A DNA stretch of 64,000 bases from Vibrio sp. HDW18 (lineage in GTDB: Bacteria > Pseudomonadota > Gammaproteobacteria > Enterobacterales > Vibrionaceae), in the NCBI RefSeq assembly GCF_011306175.1, contig NZ_CP049913.1, positions 372,001-436,000 on the forward strand, written 5' to 3'. Positions 15,250-24,843 of this stretch are shown piece by piece. The position numbers were made by a program, and so were the translations under genes. The stretch's first letter is position 1; each line of letters opens with the position of its first letter. The notes beneath the pieces are model-generated. The model worked only from the letters and a program-made list of their open reading frames with translations. It was not told the origin of the DNA and did no database searches.

Positions 15250-18200
15250 ATGAAGAGAATGTTAATTAACGCAACTCAAAAAGAAGAGTTGCGTGTCGCG
15301 TTGGTTGATGGCCAACGTCTGTTCGATCTGGATATTGAAAGCCCAGGACACGAATCGAAAAAAGCCAATATCTACAAAGGCCGCATTACCCGTATTGAAC
15401 CCAGTCTTGAAGCTGCATTTGTTGACTACGGTGCTGAACGACACGGTTTCCTCCCTCTTAAAGAAATTGCGCGTGAATACTTCCCTAGCGGTTATAGCTA
15501 CCAAGGTCGTCCTAACATCAAAGATGTTTTGAACGAAGGCCAAGAAGTGATCGTACAGATCGAAAAAGAGGAGCGCGGTAGTAAAGGCGCGGCTCTGACC
15601 ACCTTTATTTCGCTGGCGGGTAGCTATCTGGTACTGATGCCGAATAACCCTCGTGCGGGCGGTATTTCTCGTCGCATTGAAGGTGATGAGCGTACCGAGT
15701 TAAAATCGGCACTCAGTTCACTGGAATTACCACAAGGTATGGGCCTTATTGTTCGTACCGCCGGTGTTGGTAAAAGTGCAGAAGAGCTGGAGTGGGACTT
15801 AAACGTACTGCTTAAACACTGGAGTGCGATTAAACAGGCTTCTGATTCCAACCCAGCGCCATTCCTGATCCATCAAGAAAGCAACGTGATTGTACGTGCA
15901 ATCCGTGATTACTTGCGCCGTGATATCGGTGAAATTCTGATCGACAGCACCAGCATCTACGAACGTGCTCTTGAGCATATTCGCTTGGTGCGCCCTGACT
16001 TTGTCAATCGTGTCAAAAAATACGAAGGCGAAGTGCCACTGTTTAGCCATTTCCAAATCGAAAGCCAGATTGAATCGGCGTTCCAACGTGAAGTTCGTCT
16101 GCCTTCTGGTGGCTCTATTGTCATCGATCCAACCGAAGCATTGACCTCGATTGATATCAACTCCGCTCGCGCGACCAAAGGCGGCGATATTGAAGAGACC
16201 GCGCTCAATACCAACTTGGAAGCCGCAGAAGAGATTGCACGTCAATTACGACTGCGTGACCTCGGTGGTCTGGTGGTAATCGATTTCATTGATATGACTC
16301 CAGTTCGCCATCAGCGTGAAGTTGAAAACCGTCTGCGTGAAGCAGTTCGTGTTGATCGTGCTCGTGTACAAATCGGCCGTATTTCTCGCTTTGGTTTATT
16401 GGAGATGTCTCGTCAGCGACTAAGCCCATCTTTGGCCGAAGCTAGCCACCACATCTGTCCTCGTTGTACTGGTACCGGTGTGATTCGTGATAATGAATCA
16501 TTAGCACTGTCAGTACTGCGTTTGATTGAAGAAGAAGCCCTGAAAGACAATACCTCGCAGGTTCTTGCCGTGGTGCCGGTCTCGATTGCTTCTTATTTGT
16601 TGAACGAAAAACGTCGCTCAGTGAATCATATTGAGAAAAATCAAGATGTCCGTATCACTATCGTGCCGAATTCAGAAATGGAAACCCCGCACTTTGACGT
16701 GATCCGCGTGCGTGACGGTGAAGAGCAAGACATCCTGTCTTACTTGATCCCGAAAAAGCTTGAAGCGATGAAAGAAGCTGAAGGCAAAGAGACACCAGAT
16801 GTCGAACTTAAGCCAAAACGCATTGAAGAGCCGGTACTAAAAGGCTTCGCAGCACCTGACGAAGCTATACCCGCTCCAGCACCAAAAGCCAAAGCTGAAC
16901 CACAACCTGCGAAAACGGCAGCGCCGACTCAGCCAGGCTTGTTCAGCCGTTTGTTTACCGCATTAGCGAACCTGTTCTCGGCAGCGCCAGCAGTGGAAAC
17001 GGCAGCAACACCTGCGGCAACCAACAATCAGCAAGATAAACCGCGCCGTGAACGCAACGAGCGTAACAATGACCGTCGTCGTAACCCTCGCGATAGAAAC
17101 CGTCGTCGCACCAATGAGGAAAACAGCGAGCGCAATGAGAAAGAGGCGACCAACCATAATCGCAAGCCACAAGATCGCAAACCAAAGTCAGAGCGTAATG
17201 AGCGCGTAGAAACCGAACGTGCAGAGCGACAAGATCGCCGTAACAAACGCGATGACAGCAAGAGCGCTAAACTGCTTGAGCAAGGTCGTCAACTGGCCGC
17301 GGAAGCGCAGCAAGAAGTCAAAGTTGCAGAGCCAAAAGAAGAAAAAGTAGCGGTAGTTAAAGAGCGTCGTCAGCGTCGCAAACTGCCAAAACAGATCCGC
17401 GTTAAAGATCAAGTGGCGAATGAAGAGCTGGATCCTTTGTCAGCAATGAGCACTAGTGAGTCGCTTGAAGCTGCAGAATCGCATACTCTGCCAGCAGTAG
17501 AAGACGTTACTGACCCAAATCAAGATGATCAAAAACAACGTCGCAATCGCCGCTCACCACGCCACTTGCGTGCAAGTGGTCAACGCCGTCGCCGTGGTCG
17601 TGATCGTCGCCCTAACCCATTCCGTCTGCGCAAAGGTGGTGTTGCATCACCAGAAATGGCGATGGGTAAAGTGATGCCGCGTTATGATTTAGCGCCACGT
17701 CCACAATCTCGCCATGATGTTGTAACTGTAACTGAACAACCCGCAGAGCAAATGGATCCGGTGATTGTCGATCAAAATATAGCCGTAGCAACAGCACCAA
17801 CTCTTGGTGGTTTTGCTTGCCCTGAAATGAGTATGGGTAAAGTGATCCTACGCCGCGAACCGGTGGTATCCGCTACCCCTATCGCACAACAGCCAGTAGT
17901 GATCGCAGAACCTGTCGTTGAAACAGTAGCTGAAACGGTTGTGTCAACTCGCGAGCAAGACGTAGTGGCTACACCAATCGCGGTCGAAGTTTCATCTTCA
18001 GCTACGATTGATGCGGCACCTGCTGCGGTGGCACCAACCGTGGTTGAAGCTGCAGCAGTAACCGAACAGCCGACTGAGCCATTAAAAGTTGTGAAAGTTG
18101 CTAAGGCCAGCCACCAACCGCGTAGTGCGAAAGCCGTGATTGAACAGCCAAGCGCTTCGTCACCGATGACTAAAGCATCCGGCTCAAATGAGCTCCGTGA

Positions 18201-18312
18201 AGTGCAGGTTAACCCAGCACCACTCCGTGCTGAGCGCTATTCCGCACGTGGTGCTGGTAGTCAAGCCGCGCGTAGTCAAGCAAGCGCCGCAATGACAAAG
18301 CCACTGAGCTAA
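15250..18312 (+). CDS. rne: Ribonuclease E
   Basis: Essential endonuclease for rRNA, tRNA and mRNA processing and scaffold of the degradosome. The 1020-residue protein starts [20 protein letters not shown]. The S1 domain is at about 35-125, the DNase I-like catalytic domain has [10 protein letters not shown] and VIDFIDM with the two metal-binding Asp, and the Zn-link is CPRCTGTG at about 404-411. After about residue 520 comes the unstructured scaffold: a membrane-binding-like amphipathic stretch ([16 protein letters not shown]), an Arg-rich RNA-binding block and a second Arg-rich block near 770. Two copies of a short motif, [10 protein letters not shown] and [10 protein letters not shown], follow. 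Confidence 0.97.
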   Translation: MKRMLINATQKEELRVALVDGQRLFDLDIESPGHESKKANIYKGRITRIEPSLEAAFVDYGAERHGFLPLKEIAREYFPSGYSYQGRPNIKDVLNEGQEVIVQIEKEERGSKGAALTTFISLAGSYLVLMPNNPRAGGISRRIEGDERTELKSALSSLELPQGMGLIVRTAGVGKSAEELEWDLNVLLKHWSAIKQASDSNPAPFLIHQESNVIVRAIRDYLRRDIGEILIDSTSIYERALEHIRLVRPDFVNRVKKYEGEVPLFSHFQIESQIESAFQREVRLPSGGSIVIDPTEALTSIDINSARATKGGDIEETALNTNLEAAEEIARQLRLRDLGGLVVIDFIDMTPVRHQREVENRLREAVRVDRARVQIGRISRFGLLEMSRQRLSPSLAEASHHICPRCTGTGVIRDNESLALSVLRLIEEEALKDNTSQVLAVVPVSIASYLLNEKRRSVNHIEKNQDVRITIVPNSEMETPHFDVIRVRDGEEQDILSYLIPKKLEAMKEAEGKETPDVELKPKRIEEPVLKGFAAPDEAIPAPAPKAKAEPQPAKTAAPTQPGLFSRLFTALANLFSAAPAVETAATPAATNNQQDKPRRERNERNNDRRRNPRDRNRRRTNEENSERNEKEATNHNRKPQDRKPKSERNERVETERAERQDRRNKRDDSKSAKLLEQGRQLAAEAQQEVKVAEPKEEKVAVVKERRQRRKLPKQIRVKDQVANEELDPLSAMSTSESLEAAESHTLPAVEDVTDPNQDDQKQRRNRRSPRHLRASGQRRRRGRDRRPNPFRLRKGGVASPEMAMGKVMPRYDLAPRPQSRHDVVTVTEQPAEQMDPVIVDQNIAVATAPTLGGFACPEMSMGKVILRREPVVSATPIAQQPVVIAEPVVETVAETVVSTREQDVVATPIAVEVSSSATIDAAPAAVAPTVVEAAAVTEQPTEPLKVVKVAKASHQPRSAKAVIEQPSASSPMTKASGSNELREVQVNPAPLRAERYSARGAGSQAARSQASAAMTKPLS

Positions 18313-18331
18313 TTGTCCAACACCGACCACA

Positions 18332-18357
18332 AGGGCTGCATTCGCAGCCCTTTTTTT
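18332..18357 (+). terminator. Intrinsic terminator of rne
   Basis: GGGCTGC-attc-GCAGCCC stem followed by TTTTTTT, 20 nt after the rne stop codon. Confidence 0.9.
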
Positions 18358-18468
18358 ATGTGCATTTTTTATATTTGCATCTTAGCCCCGTAATTTACGC
18401 ACACCATGCTGTGGTATTTGAGATTGACTAAAACCATCAAGTGAGGGTTAGAGTGATGTGCGATGAAA

Positions 18469-18505
18469 TATACCCAAACAACTTGAAGATGCAGGTAGGT
18501 GGCAA
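18469..18505 (+). repeat. Partial ERIC repeat (one half) next to the IS630 remnant
   Basis: TATACCCAAACAACTTGAAG and the following GCAGGTAGGTGGCAA match the first part of the ERIC copy at 22295. The rest is missing and IS630-type sequence follows about 35 bases later, so the ERIC half was probably truncated by the insertion or its later deletion. Confidence 0.6.
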
Positions 18506-18540
18506 ACGACTTTTACCACTACAAATAAAGTCTCTGAGCC

Positions 18541-18973
18541 GTGAAGCAACAACAATTTGAATATGCGTATCTGTTTGGTTCTGTCTGTCCCGCTAGAGGC
18601 ATTGGCGAGGCGATGGTCGTTCCTTGGGTTAACAAGGACCTTATGGTTGAGCATCTTAGGCAGATCTCCGCGGTGACCGAAAAAGGTCGTCACGCAGTGG
18701 TCATTATGGATGGTGCAAGCTGGCACACAGAAGATATTGCCAATGAATTTCAGAACCTCAGTGTCATCAAACTCCCGCCCTATTCCCCTGAGTTGAATCC
18801 AATAGAACAAGTATGGAGTTGGTTAAGACAACACTATCTATCTAGCCAACCAGTCTTTTACGGATTACGAAGACATTGTCTCCAAAGCATGTCGGGCTTG
18901 GAATAGTTTTTTGGAATGCTCGGCCAGAGTCAGACAGATGTGTTCGAGAAGGTGGATAGAGCTAACCAGTTAA
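18541..18973 (+). pseudogene. IS630-family transposase, C-terminal remnant, frameshifted
   Basis: Only the last third or so of a DDE transposase remains: VVIMDGASWHTEDIANEF, then KLPPYSPELNPIEQVWSWLR, the hallmark IS630 end with the catalytic Asp and Glu. At 18835-18842 TATC is doubled, shifting the frame; reading on in the other frame gives LANQSFTDYEDIVSKACRAW and ends at TAA 18973, which is the expected IS630 C-terminus. The N-terminal two thirds and both inverted ends are absent. It is a dead insertion sequence relic between rne and adhE. Confidence 0.85.
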
Positions 18974-19043
18974 TTTTCCAGATTGGTATAATTGAACATC
19001 TTATCTCAGTATGCTGTTTGTCGATTAACGCCAATCAATCGCC

Positions 19044-19071
19044 ATAAAAAAACCCTCCATCAGGAGGGTTT
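19044..19071 (-). terminator. Intrinsic terminator of adhE
   Basis: AACCCTCC-atca-GGAGGGTT with a T-run on the minus strand (AAAAAA at 19046-19051 on plus), 43 nt past the adhE stop. Confidence 0.85.
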
Positions 19072-19113
19072 GATATGGGTTGATTTGCTTCGTGCTAGCG
19101 AAAACCAATCACA

Positions 19114-21801
19114 TTATTTTTTTGCTTTTGGCGCTACTTTCGCTGCTTCTTGATCCGCTTTCTTTACGATAACGGTGGTACCTTCGAAAGTTTGACCTTC
19201 AACGAAAGGTTTACCGTAGAAAGAAGCCAACAGAACTTCTTTCAGTTCAGTGATCAGTGGGTAACGTGGGTTTGCACCAGTACATTGGTCATCAAACGCT
19301 TCAACCGCTAATCCATCAACTTTCGCAAGGAAATCAGCTTCGTTTACACCAGCGGCTTGGATAGACATTGGAATATCCAAGTTTGCTTTCAGCTCATCCA
19401 ACCAAGCTAGCAGACGCTCAATTTTCTGTGCAGTACGGTCGCCCGCTTGGCTCAGACCTAAATGGTCAGCCACTTCTGCATAACGACGACGAGCTTGTGG
19501 GCGGTCGTATTGAGAGAACGCAGTTTGTTTAGTTGGGTTGTCGTTCGCGTTGTAACGTACCACGTTAGCAATCAATAGCGCGTTAGCTAGACCGTGTGGT
19601 AAGTGGAACTCAGCACCGATCTTGTGCGCCATAGAGTGACATACACCTAGGAACGCGTTCGCAAATGCGATACCTGCAATGGTTGCTGCGTTGTGTACTT
19701 TTTCACGAGCGATTGGATCTTTCGCGCCGTTTGCGTAGCTAGAAGGTAGGTATTCTTTCAGCATCTTAAGTGCTTGCAGAGCCTGACCATCTGAGTATTC
19801 GTTCGCAAGAACAGATACGTAAGCTTCTAGCGCGTGAGTTACTGCATCGTAACCACCGAAAGCGGTCAGCGACTTAGGCATATTCATCACTAGGTTCGCA
19901 TCTACGATCGCCATTTGAGGAGTCAGTTCGTAGTCTGCCAGTGGGTACTTAGCACCAGTTTTGTCGTCAGTAACAACCGCAAATGGCGTCACTTCTGAAC
20001 CAGTACCTGAAGTGGTAGTGATACATACCAATTCTGCTTTTTGACCCATTTTCGGGAACTTGTAGATACGTTTACGGATATCCATAAAGCGCATTGCTAG
20101 CTCTGCGAAATGCGTTTCTGGGTGCTCGTACATTACCCACATGATCTTCGCAGCATCCATTGGTGAACCACCACCTAGAGCTAGGATCACATCTGGTTGG
20201 AAGCTTTGCATAGCTGCAGCGCCTTTCTCTACTACAGATAGAGTTGGATCCGCTTCTACTTCGAAGAATGTTTGCACTTCCATACCTTGCGCTTTCAGCA
20301 GGGCAACCACATCATCAGCATAACCGTTGTTGAATAGGAAACGGTCTGTTACTAGGAATGCGCGTTTTTTACCTTCTAGATCGCTTAGTGCGATTGGAAG
20401 GCTGCCACGACGGAAGTAGATAGACTTAGGTAGTTTGTGCCACAACATGTTTTCAGCTCGCTTCGCAACAGTTTTCTTGTTGATTAGGTGCTTAGGACCT
20501 ACGTTCTCAGAAATTGAGTTACCACCCCAAGAACCACACCCCAGAGTCAGAGACGGTGCAACGTTGAAGTTGTACAGGTCACCGATACCACCGTGAGTGG
20601 TTGGGATGTTGATCAGGATACGGGCAGTTTTCAGTTTGTCACCGAAGTAACGAATACGATCTGCGTTTACATCTTGATCTGTGTACAGGCCTGAAGTGTG
20701 ACCGATACCGCCGATTTCAACCATAGTTACCGCTTGAGCAACAGCGTCTTCGAAGTTGTCAGCACGGAATAGACCTAGAGTTGGAGACAGTTTTTCATGA
20801 GCGAATTCATCGTCATAAGAGACTTTACCCAGACCTTCACCAACCAGTACTTTAGTATCAGCAGGTACTTTCACGCCAGCCATTTCAGCGATAGCTGCTG
20901 CTGGTTGACCAACGATTTTCGCGTTCAGAGCACCATCGATCAGCAGAACTTTACGCACTTTGTCAGCGTCAGCTTTGCTTAATACATGAGCTTTATGTGT
21001 TGCGAAACGCTCTTTCACTTCTTCGTACACTTCGCTCACAACGATAGCCGCTTGCTCAGAAGCACACACTACACCGTTATCGAAAGTTTTTGACATCAGA
21101 ATAGAGGCAACCGCACGTTTGATATCTGCAGTTTCATCGATAACCACAGGAACGTTACCCGCACCTACACCGATCGCTGGTTTACCAGAAGAGTATGCTG
21201 CTTTCACCATGCCTGGACCACCGGTCGCAAGGATCAGTGCAATGCCATCATGCTTCATTAGCGCGTTAGATAACTCAACTGATGGTTGATCGATCCAGCC
21301 GATGATATCTTTCGGTGCACCCGCTGCGATTGCTGCATCCAGAACCAGTTTCGCTGCTGCGTTGGTTGAATTTTTTGCACGTGGGTGTGGAGAGAAGATG
21401 ATACCGTTACGAGTCTTCAGAGAAATCAGTGATTTGAAGATTGCGGTTGAAGTTGGATTAGTGGTTGGAACAATACCACAGATGATGCCTACTGGCTCAG
21501 CGATGGTCATGGTACCAAGGTTGTCATCTTCTTCTAAGATGCCACAGGTTTTTTCATCTTTGTATTTGTTGTAGATAAACTCAGAAGCAAAGTGGTTTTT
21601 GATTACTTTATCTTCAACAATACCCATGCCCGATTCTTCTACCGCCATTTGTGCTAGCGGGATACGCGCTTGGTTTGCTGCCAATGATGCTGCGCGGAAA
21701 ATTTTGTCTACTTGTTCTTGTGAGAAAGTAGCAAATTCTGCTTGTGCCGCTTTAACGCGAGCAACCAGAGCATCAAGTTCAGCCAGATTAGTAACAGGCA
21801 T
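19114..21801 (-). CDS. adhE: Bifunctional acetaldehyde-CoA/alcohol dehydrogenase
   Basis: Fermentative enzyme that reduces acetyl-CoA to acetaldehyde and then ethanol, regenerating NAD+. The 895-residue protein has an N-terminal aldehyde dehydrogenase domain (catalytic Cys in GVVCASEQAAIVVS, cofactor loop ATGGPGMVKAAYSSGKP) and a C-terminal iron-type alcohol dehydrogenase (ALGGGSPMDAAKIMW; iron ligands around HSMAHKIGAEFHLPHG). I start at MPVTNLAELDALV (ATG 21801) where AGGAG lies about 10 nt upstream and E. coli AdhE begins alike; the in-frame extension to 21876 is rejected. ychE follows on the opposite side, as in E. coli. Confidence 0.96.
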   Translation of the reverse strand: MPVTNLAELDALVARVKAAQAEFATFSQEQVDKIFRAASLAANQARIPLAQMAVEESGMGIVEDKVIKNHFASEFIYNKYKDEKTCGILEEDDNLGTMTIAEPVGIICGIVPTTNPTSTAIFKSLISLKTRNGIIFSPHPRAKNSTNAAAKLVLDAAIAAGAPKDIIGWIDQPSVELSNALMKHDGIALILATGGPGMVKAAYSSGKPAIGVGAGNVPVVIDETADIKRAVASILMSKTFDNGVVCASEQAAIVVSEVYEEVKERFATHKAHVLSKADADKVRKVLLIDGALNAKIVGQPAAAIAEMAGVKVPADTKVLVGEGLGKVSYDDEFAHEKLSPTLGLFRADNFEDAVAQAVTMVEIGGIGHTSGLYTDQDVNADRIRYFGDKLKTARILINIPTTHGGIGDLYNFNVAPSLTLGCGSWGGNSISENVGPKHLINKKTVAKRAENMLWHKLPKSIYFRRGSLPIALSDLEGKKRAFLVTDRFLFNNGYADDVVALLKAQGMEVQTFFEVEADPTLSVVEKGAAAMQSFQPDVILALGGGSPMDAAKIMWVMYEHPETHFAELAMRFMDIRKRIYKFPKMGQKAELVCITTTSGTGSEVTPFAVVTDDKTGAKYPLADYELTPQMAIVDANLVMNMPKSLTAFGGYDAVTHALEAYVSVLANEYSDGQALQALKMLKEYLPSSYANGAKDPIAREKVHNAATIAGIAFANAFLGVCHSMAHKIGAEFHLPHGLANALLIANVVRYNANDNPTKQTAFSQYDRPQARRRYAEVADHLGLSQAGDRTAQKIERLLAWLDELKANLDIPMSIQAAGVNEADFLAKVDGLAVEAFDDQCTGANPRYPLITELKEVLLASFYGKPFVEGQTFEGTTVIVKKADQEAAKVAPKAKK

Positions 21802-21915
21802 AATGAATCTCCTAAAATAAAAAAATGTTAAAAACTCTTTAGTAAGTCTGTATGGCGCGTTTTCAGCTAATGTCAAAGGGTTAGCTGAACAACCAACTTA
21901 GTAAATTGCTTTCAC

Positions 21916-21937
21916 GTCTGAGTATAATATTTCAGAC
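21916..21937. promoter_or_regulatory. Inverted repeat upstream of adhE
   Basis: GTCTGA and TCAGAC separated by 10 bases, enclosing TATAAT, 115 bases before the adhE start. It has the form of an operator overlapping a -10 box; no regulator can be named. Confidence 0.35.
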
Positions 21938-22294
21938 TGTGAAAAAAATTGACTCAGATCAGTTATGAAAAATTAATTACCTCACAAGGGGTAGCCACCC
22001 GTACAAACCAAGCACAACACATTGAATTAAATAAAGTTAAGCCAAAATCATCATCTGCTCAAAAAATATCACTTGAAATTGAATACGCTAAAAAAACTAC
22101 ATATCCTGTAAAAAAGTTTCATTTTTATACGCCAACACCGGCTCCTGGAGGGAGATGACGTGCTAGTCAGAGTATAGAGATTATGCCTACAACCACCAGA
22201 TCTCGAGTGATTTTTTACAAAAAATCTGTAACTGATAATGTATCGCAACAGTCATTCGCACCATAAATTGCACACTAAAGTCGCCTGCCTTGTA

Positions 22295-22424
22295 TATACC
22301 CAAACAACTTGGTGTTGCAGGTAGGCGGTAATTGAGTGAGTCCCCATGGGCATAGGAAAATTATGTGATTGGGGTGAATGAACGTAGCCAACACCGCGAC
22401 TTCTTCAAGTAGGAAGGGAATATC
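22295..22424. repeat. ERIC (enterobacterial repetitive intergenic consensus) repeat
   Basis: About 130 bp running from TATACCCAAACAACTTGG to AAGTAGGAAGGGAATAT, with the central palindromic part GTGAGTCCCCATGGGCAT and ATGTGATTGGGGTGAATGAA that matches the ERIC core (known ERIC primers end CCTGGGGATTCAC and GACTGGGGTGAGCG). ERIC elements occur in Vibrio intergenic regions and form long RNA hairpins when transcribed. This copy lies upstream of ychE. Confidence 0.85.
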
Positions 22425-22556
22425 GCCGATGATGAATTAGTTTTTCTCACCCAATAAGCGATGGAGACCCAATTTTTTTCATTCGTTCTTTTGCTATCTT
22501 TGACTTACATTACCTACGCTTCTTTAGCGTCCCTTTGATGGTTAAGAGACTTCATC

Positions 22557-23198
22557 ATGCAAAGCTTTGAAATTGCCATTTTTCTTCAATTTTTCCTTGG
22601 CTTAGTTGCTGCGGTAAACCCGGTTGGCATCATGCCCGTTTTCGTTTCTCTCACCAGTCATATGACGTTGGAAGAGAAAAATAAAACCGCCGCCACGGCC
22701 AATATTGCGGTCGCGATTATCCTGACCATTGCGTTACTCGCCGGCCAGATGCTGTTGGATCTTTTTAGTATTTCCCTTGATTCTTTCCGAATCGCGGGTG
22801 GATTACTGCTGATGAGCATCGCTTTTTCGATGATGAGCGGTAAGCTCGGGGAAGATAAACAAAATAAGCAAGAGAAATCGGAATACATCAGCCGCGAGCA
22901 AATTGCGGTGGTACCACTTGCCATGCCGCTGATGGCTGGCCCAGGCGCGATCAGCTCAACCATCGTATATGGGTCTCGCTATCCCACCATGCTGGATACG
23001 GTCGGCATTATTTTGACTATTGTCGCGTTTAGTTTTTGCTCTTGGTTACTGTTTCGCTCCGCTCCTTATATTGTCAGACTACTTGGCCAGACTGGGATCA
23101 ACGTCATTACCCGGATCATGGGCCTAATCCTAGGTGCGCTGGGGGTTGAGTTTATCGCCAATGGATTACGTAACTTATTCCCAGGCTTGGCATTATAA
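22557..23198 (+). CDS. ychE: MarC-family inner-membrane protein YchE
   Basis: A 213-residue membrane protein with about six hydrophobic segments. It carries the MarC-family signatures AAVNPVGIMPVFVSLT near the start and PLAMPLMAGPGAISSTI in the middle. The family was once linked to multiple antibiotic resistance but its substrate is unknown. The neighbourhood with adhE is the same as in E. coli. The start ATG is at 22557. Confidence 0.9.
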   Translation: MQSFEIAIFLQFFLGLVAAVNPVGIMPVFVSLTSHMTLEEKNKTAATANIAVAIILTIALLAGQMLLDLFSISLDSFRIAGGLLLMSIAFSMMSGKLGEDKQNKQEKSEYISREQIAVVPLAMPLMAGPGAISSTIVYGSRYPTMLDTVGIILTIVAFSFCSWLLFRSAPYIVRLLGQTGINVITRIMGLILGALGVEFIANGLRNLFPGLAL

Positions 23199-23249
23199 AC
23201 CGATCCATCCTTACCTCGCGCCAAATCCTCCGTGAAAAAAGAATGTCAT

Positions 23250-23276
23250 AAAAAAAGCGCCTAACGGCGCTTTTTA
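23250..23276. terminator. Bidirectional terminator between ychE and asd
   Basis: AAAAAGCGCC-taac-GGCGCTTTTT, with A- and T-runs on both sides of a GC stem, between convergent genes. Confidence 0.9.
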
Positions 23277-23303
23277 GTCTTCAGCGATAAATATGGCACG
23301 CCG

Positions 23304-24422
23304 TTAAGCCGCCTTTTCAGCCAAAATAATACGTAACGTACGGCGCAGTGGCTCAGCAGCGCCCCACAGTAATTGGTCACCCACTGTGAAAGCATTGAGG
23401 AAATCATCGCCCATGCTCATTTTACGTAAACGACCAACCGGCACAGAGAGCGTACCGGTAACTTTGGCTGGCGTCAGCTCATGAGCGGTGATATCACGCT
23501 CATTGGCGATGACTTTCACCCAATCGTTATGCGTAGCAATCATCTCTTCAATTTCATCCAGTGGAACATTCTGTTTGAGTTTGATCGTCAATGCCTGAGA
23601 ATGGCAACGCATCGCCCCAATGCGCACGCAAGTGCCGTCAATCGGTACAGGAGCGTGTTGTAAACCAAGAATTTTGTTGGCTTCAACTCCCGCTTTCCAC
23701 TCTTCTTTGCTCTGGCCATTGTCACGTTTAACATCAATCCAAGGGATCAGCGATCCGGCCAAAGGCGCATCAAAATTATCGGTCGGGAAAGCGCTCGAAC
23801 GCATAGTATCGGCCACTTTTTGATCAATATCCAAAATCGAGCTAGCCGGATTAGCGAGCTCAGAGCTAACCGCATCATTAATCACGCCCATCTGCGAAAT
23901 TAATTCACGCATATTTTGCGCACCGGCACCGGAAGCGGCTTGATAAGTCATCGCACTCATCCACTCGACTAAGCCGCGTTCATATAAGCCACCTAATGCC
24001 ATTAGCATCAAGCTCACGGTACAGTTACCACCAACAAAGGTTTTGGTGCCGTGGTCAATACCATGCAAAATCTGTTTTAGGTTAACCGGATCTAAGGTAA
24101 TGATTGCTTCTTTATCCATACGCAACGTAGAAGCGGCATCAATCCAATAACCTTTCCAACCGGCTTGACGCAAGGCTGGATACACTTTTTCGGTATAGCT
24201 GCCACCTTGGCAAGTAATGATCGCATCAAGCTGCTTGAGACTTTCAATATCAAACGCATCTTGTAGCATTCCTGCGTCTTTACCAAAATTTGGTGCAGAG
24301 ATACCAATTTGCGATGTGCTGAAAAAAACGGGCTCAATCAGATCAAAATCGCGCTCTTCTACCATGCGTTGCATCAAAACTGAGCCGACCATGCCACGCC
24401 AACCTACTAAACCTACTCTCAT
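23304..24422 (-). CDS. asd: Aspartate-semialdehyde dehydrogenase
   Basis: NADPH-dependent reduction of aspartyl phosphate to aspartate semialdehyde, the branch point for lysine, diaminopimelate, threonine and methionine. The 372-residue protein begins [20 protein letters not shown] (nucleotide-binding), has the catalytic Cys in [15 protein letters not shown], and [15 protein letters not shown] after it. This is the enterobacterial-type Asd (V. cholerae carries a second, distinct asd). It stands alone and is divergent from the antiporter gene. Confidence 0.96.
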   Translation of the reverse strand: MRVGLVGWRGMVGSVLMQRMVEERDFDLIEPVFFSTSQIGISAPNFGKDAGMLQDAFDIESLKQLDAIITCQGGSYTEKVYPALRQAGWKGYWIDAASTLRMDKEAIITLDPVNLKQILHGIDHGTKTFVGGNCTVSLMLMALGGLYERGLVEWMSAMTYQAASGAGAQNMRELISQMGVINDAVSSELANPASSILDIDQKVADTMRSSAFPTDNFDAPLAGSLIPWIDVKRDNGQSKEEWKAGVEANKILGLQHAPVPIDGTCVRIGAMRCHSQALTIKLKQNVPLDEIEEMIATHNDWVKVIANERDITAHELTPAKVTGTLSVPVGRLRKMSMGDDFLNAFTVGDQLLWGAAEPLRRTLRIILAEKAA

Positions 24423-24843
24423 TTCCTATACTCTCCGTGTAGATCGAATGTCAAATTACTGGCTCCATCTATAAGTGGTTCAGTCTTAAATCTCAAGCGT
24501 TTCTTAGTAAATCAGTGAACTTTTTCCTCTCCGTCCTTGCTACTTATCGCACTTTCGATACTCGATGCCTTAAAAGAAGCATTTTTGGTCAAATTAGAGC
24601 ATTAACGTCAATTTTCACAAAAAAATAACTCACTGTTACACAATAAAACCACTCTACAAAACATTTACTTTCATTAATGGCGCAAAATAACAACAGCAAA
24701 CACCACAAATTAACCATCTGGACGATATAAATCACAACAAGAAGCTTTAATGTCGATATATTATTTTAACTACGGTAAAGTGCCCGCCGACTCAATAAGG
24801 ACACCCTGACTCCTTACTAACGATTGGATAAGAGGCTCTTACT
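24423..24843. promoter_or_regulatory. Divergent intergenic region asd / antiporter
   Basis: 421 bases without a gene. It is AT-rich in the middle (24600-24770) and must contain both promoters. A short GC-rich stretch at 24780-24810 precedes the antiporter gene. I looked for a lysine riboswitch because NhaC-type lysine carriers of this group can have one, but could not recognise its conserved blocks on either strand. Confidence 0.45.

Larger units (their letters stand above)
21802..22556. promoter_or_regulatory. Noncoding region between adhE and ychE
   Basis: 755 bases. Contents seen: an inverted repeat GTCTGA-N10-TCAGAC at 21916-21937 that encloses TATAAT, an AT-rich run to about 22290, the ERIC repeat (22295-22424) and about 130 bases leading to ychE. 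The adhE promoter probably lies in the first 200 bases. A 69-codon frame at 21949 has no ribosome site or recognisable product and is left out. Confidence 0.5.

Noticed and set aside
17028..17261. Arg/Ser-rich minus-strand frames in rne
   Set aside because: They are shadows of the Arg-rich RNA-binding block of RNase E on the opposite strand.
21949..22158. 69-codon frame upstream of ychE
   Set aside because: No ribosome site, low-complexity composition and no recognisable protein.
24423..24843. Lysine riboswitch upstream of the NhaC-type gene
   Set aside because: The conserved lysine-element blocks could not be found on either strand; the region is mostly AT-rich promoter-like DNA.
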